Assembly: GCF_028683135.1 (NCBI RefSeq)
Contig: NZ_JAJUBB010000015.1
Coordinates: forward strand, 1-64,000
Direction: 5' to 3'
Length of the DNA: 64,000 nt
Origin: Enterovibrio qingdaonensis
GTDB lineage: Bacteria > Pseudomonadota > Gammaproteobacteria > Enterobacterales > Vibrionaceae
Position 1 is the first letter of the stretch; each line of letters opens with the position of its first letter. Shown in pieces: positions 37,711-43,527 of this stretch. Both the position numbers and the translations under genes were made by a program. The notes below the pieces were generated by a model, which made no database searches, had not been told where the DNA came from, and saw only the letters and a list, made by a program, of their open reading frames with translations.

Positions 37711-38613
37711 CTATTGATTTCCTGACCAAACCTGTTTGCCTGCATGCTGAAAATTGTAGCCGCCAAATTGTTCGCTTTTTTTCAGTGTGTCAGGCTCATC
37801 CAAATGATGGATAACTTGCTGAACCAGTGCGCGGAAGAAAATGTTTTTCGGAATAACTAGCTCAAAAGCCTCGTCAGCAACGGCATGAAAGGCAAGGCCA
37901 AATTCACCAGCAGCACTCTTACTGCCAAAACCGATATCTGCTACGCCCCGCGCAATGGCTGAGCCCAATTCTCGTTCACTTAGACAGGTATCGACCACAT
38001 TGAGCATGTCGTAGGTTTTCCCGTTTCGGAATAGCCACTCTTCAAGGGCACGCGCGCTACCAGCACCTTCTTGCCTTCCTACCCAGCGCCAATCACTGTT
38101 GATGAAATGGTGTGGGTCGTTAAGGTGCTCGACCCATTCAGGACGGACGATGAGACCTTGCTGACGTTCAAATGCATGCAATAACACCCAGTTCTTGTGC
38201 CCCGTGTATTGCTGCAGCAACGCGGGGTGACGCAACTTGGCTTCTTCTGCCGTTCCCCAATGCATCGCACACATGTCGACATGGCCTTTCTCTAACATGG
38301 AAAGCCCTTGTTTCGTGCCCGTAGCCGTGTAACCGACTAAGGCTGTGCTGCCTAAGGTCGCGGCCATTTTGCCTACGATATGCTGAAGCAAGGGATCATC
38401 GGAACCGGCTATCAATAGCCTGTCGTTAAAAACGCCATTATGGCTGGACTCAAGCAACCATCTGTCGAGCAAGCTTTTAGGAAAAAGCCACTTTCCGGTG
38501 ACTTTTGTGGCGGGCAATATGCCATCGTTCGCCAAGCTGTAGACCTTTTTCTCATTAAGATCGAGGTACTCAGCAACCTGTCTGGCGTTCATGAACTCGG
38601 GGAAATCACTCAT
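37711..38613 (-). CDS. Helix-turn-helix regulator with periplasmic-binding-like domain
   Basis: 300 residues. Residues 5-55 form an excisionase/MerR-like helix-turn-helix (MNARQVAEYLDLNEKKVYSLANDGILP, ending KWLFPKSLLDRWL). Residues about 65-285 are a soluble type-2 periplasmic-binding-like domain (LIAGSDDPLLQHIV, HWGTAEEA, GVADIGFGSKSAAGEFGL). It has no signal peptide, so it is a cytoplasmic ligand-responsive DNA-binding protein. Its start overlaps the fdhD stop by eight bases. The ligand could be molybdate, tungstate or a precursor, inferred only from the neighbours. Confidence 0.85.
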   Translation of the reverse strand: MSDFPEFMNARQVAEYLDLNEKKVYSLANDGILPATKVTGKWLFPKSLLDRWLLESSHNGVFNDRLLIAGSDDPLLQHIVGKMAATLGSTALVGYTATGTKQGLSMLEKGHVDMCAMHWGTAEEAKLRHPALLQQYTGHKNWVLLHAFERQQGLIVRPEWVEHLNDPHHFINSDWRWVGRQEGAGSARALEEWLFRNGKTYDMLNVVDTCLSERELGSAIARGVADIGFGSKSAAGEFGLAFHAVADEAFELVIPKNIFFRALVQQVIHHLDEPDTLKKSEQFGGYNFQHAGKQVWSGNQ

Positions 38614-39436
38614 GCTTTCCGCCTTTTACATCGAACACAATGTTCTCTGCACCGTTAAAAACCTGAAAACGATGACCTTTAGCGCGGGCAATCATGGTGA
38701 TCCCCAGCTGATTCGCGAGGTCATAGCCCATTTGCGTGACACCCGATCGAGACAGCAAAACAGGGATCCCCATTTGCGCGACTTTGATGACCATCTCCGA
38801 GGTGAGCCTACCTGTGGTGTAGAAAACCTTGTCGTTACCAGTTTCACCCTCCAGCCACATTTCGCCCGTTAACGTATCGACGGCATTGTGCCTGCCGATG
38901 TCTTCAACGAATGAGAGAATTTCCGTCCCTTTGCATACGGCGCAACCATGAACAGCCCCTGCAGCTTTATAGGTGTCGTTGTGGTGAGTCAGAGCTTCTA
39001 AAAGGCCATAGAGGGTAGATTGTTTGATGGTTGGGGTTTGAAGTTTAAGCGTTTCAAGGCGTTTCATGACATTGCCAAACATGGTGCCTTGACCACACCC
39101 AGAGGTTACCGTTTTTTGCGAGAGTGTTTCCTCAATGCTTGCATTTTCTTCTCGCGTCACCACTGCTGCGGATTGTGTTTCCCAATCGATAATCACTGAG
39201 TCGAGGGCATCTGCATCATTAATCAGTCCCTGATTTTTCAAATAGCCAAGCACCAACATATCGGGCCGCGCGCCTAACGTCATCAGCGTGACTATCTCTC
39301 TCCAGTTTAAATAAACGGTCAGTGCTCGCTCACATGCGATCTGCTTTGTTAGCGGCTCCCCGTATTCATCGTAAACGGTGACATCCGTGGTTTGCGGGAC
39401 GTCATTTTGCGTTTTTATTACTTTGGGGTGGGTCAT
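38606..39436 (-). CDS. fdhD: Formate dehydrogenase accessory sulfurtransferase FdhD
   Basis: 276 residues. It transfers sulfur from IscS to the metal cofactor to activate formate dehydrogenase. The motif TSGCGQGTMF and the later CAVCKG hold the functional cysteines, and SFVEDIGRHNAVDTLTG is a family signature. The ATG at 39436, preceded by GGAG, is preferred to an open frame reaching 39568, because the extra residues would cover the promoter. A sigma-54 promoter lies about 55 bases upstream. Confidence 0.94.
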   Translation of the reverse strand: MTHPKVIKTQNDVPQTTDVTVYDEYGEPLTKQIACERALTVYLNWREIVTLMTLGARPDMLVLGYLKNQGLINDADALDSVIIDWETQSAAVVTREENASIEETLSQKTVTSGCGQGTMFGNVMKRLETLKLQTPTIKQSTLYGLLEALTHHNDTYKAAGAVHGCAVCKGTEILSFVEDIGRHNAVDTLTGEMWLEGETGNDKVFYTTGRLTSEMVIKVAQMGIPVLLSRSGVTQMGYDLANQLGITMIARAKGHRFQVFNGAENIVFDVKGGKHE

Positions 39437-39489
39437 ATCTCCGGCTTCCTTTGCATCGGGAGTCTTGTCTAGGGTGAAGGAACAGAAGT

Positions 39490-39505
39490 AGCAATTCCTG
39501 TTCCA
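39490..39505 (-). promoter_or_regulatory. Sigma-54 promoter of fdhD
   Basis: TGGAAC-AGGAA-TTGCT on the minus strand has one mismatch to the consensus, with correct GG-N10-GC spacing. It should drive fdhD and the helix-turn-helix regulator. A 17-base partial palindrome at 39556-39572 is centred about 85 bases upstream of the expected start and may be a weak activator site. Confidence 0.75.
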
Positions 39506-39527
39506 GCCTGATCGATTTTCGCGTCGC

Positions 39528-39543
39528 TGGTATGCGTTTTGCT
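39528..39543 (+). promoter_or_regulatory. Sigma-54 promoter of the DUF3305-DUF3306 genes
   Basis: TGGTAT-GCGTT-TTGCT on the plus strand, with GG-N10-GC spacing and two mismatches. The start would be near 39554, about 56 bases before the first gene. It is back-to-back with the fdhD promoter. Confidence 0.6.
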
Positions 39544-39609
39544 TTTTGGTCTTTATCTGACACTGCATCAGATGGCATTTGACGGCCGAAAAAGTGCAAG
39601 GAGCGATAC

Positions 39610-40065
39610 GTGACAGAAGTGATAAAAAGCCCCAACCAATGGCTGATCCAATACGAATTGGTTAATGAAGACGTCGAGGTTGGACGGTGGATGACAACCC
39701 GCCGAACCCTAGGCCGCTTAAACCTCCCCACTCAAGAAAGCGAAGTAGAGGAAGGACTACCTTCCTTGCTATTAACGCTCTATCGCGATGAGCGGACGGA
39801 CTACCGCTTCAACCTCAGTTCCAGTGATCCTCACCTGTTTTTTATCTTTGAAGTGAAGGAAGACGAATCGGTTGTGCCTCTCAGAGTATCGGCGTCACAA
39901 ACAATCGCGGCGACGCATTTGGATGGCGATTACCTCGTGTTGTCTGTGACTATTCCTCTTGCGGTTCAAGCGTGGATGGAAGCCTTTATTGGGCGGCATG
40001 GAGAGCTGATTGAAGAGCCTAAGAAGAAGCGCAAAAAAGGCGCGGGGAGGGCGAGTGGAAGATAA
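39610..40065 (+). CDS. DUF3305 domain protein
   Basis: 151 residues, cytoplasmic. It starts with GTG preceded by AAGGAG, and ends in a very basic tail (KKKRKKGAGRASGR). It belongs to a family regularly found beside Fdh genes in proteobacteria, with no known function. It overlaps the next gene by 11 bases, so the two are coupled. Confidence 0.85.
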   Translation: MTEVIKSPNQWLIQYELVNEDVEVGRWMTTRRTLGRLNLPTQESEVEEGLPSLLLTLYRDERTDYRFNLSSSDPHLFFIFEVKEDESVVPLRVSASQTIAATHLDGDYLVLSVTIPLAVQAWMEAFIGRHGELIEEPKKKRKKGAGRASGR

Positions 40066-40663
40066 GCCATTTCTAAGTCGTTGGTCGAAACGCAAGCTTG
40101 AGCCTGAACCTGACGAGGAAGACTCATTGATCGCAGAGGTGTCCGAAGACGCCCTTGATGCAGAAGGTGAGTTGAACGCGTCAGAGGAAGATGTTGAAAC
40201 AACCGAAGATGTACCTGAACTGACGATGAAAGATGTCGGCAAACTGAAAGACGGTGATTCAGCAGCCGCATTTCTTGCCAAGGGAATTTCTGCCGAAGTG
40301 AAGAAGGCGGCATTGAGAAAGCTGTTTCAGGGAGAGGCCTACCATGTGCTCGATGGGATGAATGATTACGATCTCGACTACTCAAAAGCAAAAAATTTGA
40401 CGGCGGAAGCCGCTCAAGCGTTACGGCATTGGACCAAAGATAAACTGGAGAGTGTCAAAGAGGAAGCGCTTGAAAAGCTGCAGCAAGAACAAGAAACATC
40501 ACCCAATGCTGAGCAGCCTGCCGACCCAATGATGCAGGAAGAGAATGAGCGTATTGAGGATGGGACAAAAAGTACCCATGAGGAAAAAGGGGACATTTTG
40601 TCTGATGAGGTGGGACAAATTGTCTCACCTGTACAAGAGGAAAAGAATTCGGACGGATCTTAA
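40055..40663 (+). CDS. DUF3306 domain protein
   Basis: 202 residues, starting with GTG at 40055 after GGGGAGG. It opens with FLSRWSKRKLE, followed by an acidic low-complexity stretch and a central domain (SAEVKKAALRKLFQGEAYHVLDGMNDYDLDY) typical of the family. The C-terminal 40 residues are acidic and disordered. Their DNA carries the enhancer-like palindromes for the downstream operon. It is found beside Fdh operons, but its role is unknown. Confidence 0.85.
   Translation: MEDKPFLSRWSKRKLEPEPDEEDSLIAEVSEDALDAEGELNASEEDVETTEDVPELTMKDVGKLKDGDSAAAFLAKGISAEVKKAALRKLFQGEAYHVLDGMNDYDLDYSKAKNLTAEAAQALRHWTKDKLESVKEEALEKLQQEQETSPNAEQPADPMMQEENERIEDGTKSTHEEKGDILSDEVGQIVSPVQEEKNSDGS
40561..40627. promoter_or_regulatory. 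Cluster of enhancer-like palindromes upstream of the fdh operon
   Basis: TGGGACA-AAT-TGTCTCA (40611-40627) and GGGGACA-TTT-TGTCTGA (40589-40605) share the motif seen at 34206-34222. They are centred 22 bases apart, about two helical turns. A half-site TGGGACA begins at 40561. They lie about 100-125 bases before the expected sigma-54 start and inside the end of the DUF3306 gene. Confidence 0.7.
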
Positions 40664-40695
40664 CTCCGTTTAGGTCATTTTTTTCTTTTCAATGC

Positions 40696-40711
40696 TGGTT
40701 CGTTACTTGCT
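40696..40711 (+). promoter_or_regulatory. Sigma-54 promoter of the fdh operon
   Basis: TGGTTC-GTTAC-TTGCT has GG-N10-GC spacing and two mismatches to consensus. The start is expected near 40722, and the first gene begins at 40850. The match alone is moderate. The upstream palindromes and the parallel sites at 34075, 39490 and 39528 strengthen it. Confidence 0.65.
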
Positions 40712-40849
40712 CTTACTACTCTGCGTTATTTGAAAGTCTTTTCTCCCGCAGTGTTTGAAGAGCGTCTTGGTTGATTAACGAGCGGAAAAGTTCGCTAACG
40801 CCAAAGATAAAGCCAGCGCAACTTACCCCGAGCGCAAGGGTGGAGAAAT

Positions 40850-42616
40850 ATGGACGTGAACAATAAGGCAGACATAGCTTTTGAAGGTAAAGCTCCACAA
40901 TCAACAACGAAAGAAACCCTAACTCCAAAAAACATAACAAAAGAGACAATGTCGACAGCACAACAATCAATCTCAAAGGTTGTAGAGGAACAAACCAACA
41001 TAGATAACGCTGCGCGCTTGGAAGCGATGCGGCGTTCGGTGCGTATCGGAAATCTAATCCCTCCCACCGTGAGTTTTGAGTCACGCGGTGTCACCTTGGT
41101 AGTGGGTGAAGGTGATGCGGTGTCGCGCTTTGCTGCTTCTATTTCTTCAGAGTTATGCGACCACTGTACATTTCTCTATTTGGACGATTCGTTATCCCTC
41201 CTGCCCCATAATATCCAGCCCTACCATGCATCGTCTGTTCGGATCTCCGGTTTCTTGGGGGCATTTGATGTCTTGGTAACGCATAACATGATGGAGCAGA
41301 ATCTGGCGCAAATCGCACTGGGATCTTCGCATTTTGATTTGGTCGTTGATTTGACGAAAAGCGGGTTACATGGCGCGGAACGTCCACCTTTGGGTTATCA
41401 CGCAGTTGGGCGTGGTTTGATGGATGAAGCCGAGGCCATTGCGGCGATCTCAGACACTGTCGGTACGTTTGATAAACCCAAGTACTTTCGGCTTGATACC
41501 GACAAGTGCGCACATTTTTCTCGCGGAATAGAAGGGTGTACGCGTTGCATTGATGCCTGCTCTGCTGACGCACTCGAGTCGGTAAAAAACAAAATAACGA
41601 TTAACCCCTATTTATGTCAGGGACTCGGTTCGTGTTCAACGGCCTGTCCGACAGAAGCAATTAGCTATGCGTTGCCCGAAGCGGAACATACGCAGCAATT
41701 CGTTCACCAACTTTTAGGTCACTACTCGGAGGCGGGAGGCGCATTCCCAAGCATTCTTTTTTATGCAGAAGCGGACGAAGCCTTCGTCGATCAGCACTTA
41801 GCCAATTTGCCCTCTAATTTGTTGCCCGTGAGATTGGAGGAGTTGGCGTCAGTCGGCATAGATACGTGGTTTAGCGCAATTGCGTCTGGGGCCTCTCAGG
41901 TACTCCTGCTGGAAACCGATACGCTTCATCCGAAAACCCGAAATGTGTTGGAGGGCGAATTGGCCATTGCCTCGAGCTTTCTCTCTGAGCTTGCGATGCC
42001 AGCCCTGAGTATTTCCCTATTTAACCCGATGCATCTCTCTTCTTTTTCTTTTATCTCTCGGCCTGCGACTCAGCACCTTGTACCCGTTTCTGGGAACAAA
42101 CGTGACAGATTAACCGCGGCATTAGATGCCTTGTCAGTGGATCTTGAACGACCTATTCGCAGCGACGTACCGCAGGGGGCACCATTTGGGCGCATTGAAA
42201 TCAATACACAAGATTGCACGCTTTGCATGGGATGTGTGGCGGTGTGTCCGACGGACGCACTCAATGCCCTCGGTGATACACCGGGCATCGCGTTTAGAGA
42301 GCAGGACTGTGTTCAGTGTGGGCTTTGTGAAAAAAGCTGCCCTGAATCTGTCATTGCCCTATCACCGGGATTCAATTGGGATACGGAATCTCGCCAAACG
42401 CGCACCGTTATTCATCAAGAAGCCGCTGCGGAATGCATCAGCTGCGGTAAACCTTACGCGCCAGCTTCCATGGTCAACATGTTGATCGAAAAGCTGCGTA
42501 GTCACAGCCATTTCCAGGACGACGCCATTAAACGGTTATCAATGTGTGAGGACTGCCGAGTTCGCGACATTGTTTCCGATTTGGCGGAGCACCCTGAAAA
42601 GCAACTCAAGCTATAG
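40850..42616 (+). CDS. Polyferredoxin-type 4Fe-4S protein of the fdh operon
   Basis: 588 residues with no membrane segment or signal peptide. Four cysteine clusters suit 4Fe-4S centres: CTRCIDACSADAL and CQGLGSCSTACP in the middle, CTLCMGCVAVCP and CVQCGLCEKSCP further on. Two more Cys pairs (CISC, CEDC) lie near the C-terminus. The first 30 residues are Thr/Lys-rich and poorly ordered. It is the first gene of the operon, and relatives precede fdh genes in Vibrio and Shewanella. It probably shuttles electrons or helps mature Fe-S centres. Confidence 0.88.
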   Translation: MDVNNKADIAFEGKAPQSTTKETLTPKNITKETMSTAQQSISKVVEEQTNIDNAARLEAMRRSVRIGNLIPPTVSFESRGVTLVVGEGDAVSRFAASISSELCDHCTFLYLDDSLSLLPHNIQPYHASSVRISGFLGAFDVLVTHNMMEQNLAQIALGSSHFDLVVDLTKSGLHGAERPPLGYHAVGRGLMDEAEAIAAISDTVGTFDKPKYFRLDTDKCAHFSRGIEGCTRCIDACSADALESVKNKITINPYLCQGLGSCSTACPTEAISYALPEAEHTQQFVHQLLGHYSEAGGAFPSILFYAEADEAFVDQHLANLPSNLLPVRLEELASVGIDTWFSAIASGASQVLLLETDTLHPKTRNVLEGELAIASSFLSELAMPALSISLFNPMHLSSFSFISRPATQHLVPVSGNKRDRLTAALDALSVDLERPIRSDVPQGAPFGRIEINTQDCTLCMGCVAVCPTDALNALGDTPGIAFREQDCVQCGLCEKSCPESVIALSPGFNWDTESRQTRTVIHQEAAAECISCGKPYAPASMVNMLIEKLRSHSHFQDDAIKRLSMCEDCRVRDIVSDLAEHPEKQLKL

Positions 42617-42625
42617 GAGGCGGAA

Positions 42626-43240
42626 ATGGCGATGCAAGAGACGATTCAAATCGACGATATCAGCAACGAAGAGAACCAAATCCGCCAAAGCATTTATAGC
42701 TTACTGGCTCACTTGTTCAGACAGCCTCCTGACGCTCAAACGTTGGAGTGGCTATCCACCGTCGAAGTTGATGGAGATGAGCATGCATTGGGCATGGCTG
42801 CTGCTTGGTCAGTGCTCAAGCTTTCTGCGCTAAAGACCAGTGATGTGCAGAGTGCGGATGAATACCAACTTGTATTCATTGGTGTAGGGCGAGGTGAGAT
42901 TGTCCCGTTTGGGTCTTGGTATCTCACTGGCTCGTTGATGGAACTGCCGCTAGCTGTCCTGCGGCAGGATTTACGTCGATTGGGCTTTGAACGTCAGGAA
43001 GAGACGAAAGAGCCAGAAGACCATATTGCAGCGTTGCTGGAGGTGATGGCAATGCTACTGGAAGACACCGAATCTAGTGAGCAGGCGGCGTTTTTTAATC
43101 GCCACCTCGCGCCTTGGTTTGAAACGTTTTGTGATGATGTCAAACATGCCCCGTCTTCGGTGTTTTACACCGCAGTGGCTGAGTTGGCGAAGCAATTTCT
43201 CATTATAGAAAAGACACGTTTTACGCAGCGCCCTTGGTAA
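42626..43240 (+). CDS. TorD-family chaperone for formate dehydrogenase
   Basis: 204 residues, all-helical. It has family motifs YSLLAHLFRQPPD, EYQLVFIGVGRGEIVPFGSWYLTG (the E-Y-x-x-L-F-x-G-P-type signature) and PEDHIAALLEVMAML. Such proteins bind the Tat signal of a molybdoenzyme and hold it until the cofactor is inserted. AGGAGG precedes the ATG. It sits between the ferredoxin and the Tat-exported subunits. Confidence 0.9.
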   Translation: MAMQETIQIDDISNEENQIRQSIYSLLAHLFRQPPDAQTLEWLSTVEVDGDEHALGMAAAWSVLKLSALKTSDVQSADEYQLVFIGVGRGEIVPFGSWYLTGSLMELPLAVLRQDLRRLGFERQEETKEPEDHIAALLEVMAMLLEDTESSEQAAFFNRHLAPWFETFCDDVKHAPSSVFYTAVAELAKQFLIIEKTRFTQRPW

Positions 43241-43291
43241 ACCTCGCGGTAAGCCAACAATCATGGTGCTGGGAAGCATAAGGAGCAAGTT

Positions 43292-43501
43292 ATGTCGGAT
43301 AGCAAGAAAGAAACAGGAAAGCAGAGTGAATCTCGGCGTCAGTTTCTCAAGGGACTGGGTGTTGCGGCAGCGGCAAGTGCGGTTTCTACGGTAGCGAGCA
43401 CATCGGCACAGGCTGATGTGGTGGAGGTGAAGCCGGAAGATAAAACGGCATCAGGCTACCGCGAAACGCAACACATTCGCGACTATTACGACTCTCTGTA
43501 A
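43292..43501 (+). CDS. Formate dehydrogenase region Tat-targeted small protein
   Basis: 69 residues. The twin-arginine motif SRRQFLKGLG at about 14-23 is followed by a hydrophobic Ala-rich stretch ending TSAQA, leaving a mature peptide of about 28 residues. Small proteins of this kind are constantly placed before fdhA in Vibrio and Shewanella; the role is not defined. It may act in export or assembly of the complex. Confidence 0.88.
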   Translation: MSDSKKETGKQSESRRQFLKGLGVAAAASAVSTVASTSAQADVVEVKPEDKTASGYRETQHIRDYYDSL

Positions 43502-43527
43502 CCCACTGTGATTGATGGAGTTTGAAA

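Noticed and set aside
39895-40391. Two minus-strand open frames of about 130-140 codons opposite DUF3305/DUF3306
   Set aside because: Ser/Leu/Arg-rich shadows of the acidic coding strand. The plus-strand genes have ribosome sites and known family motifs.
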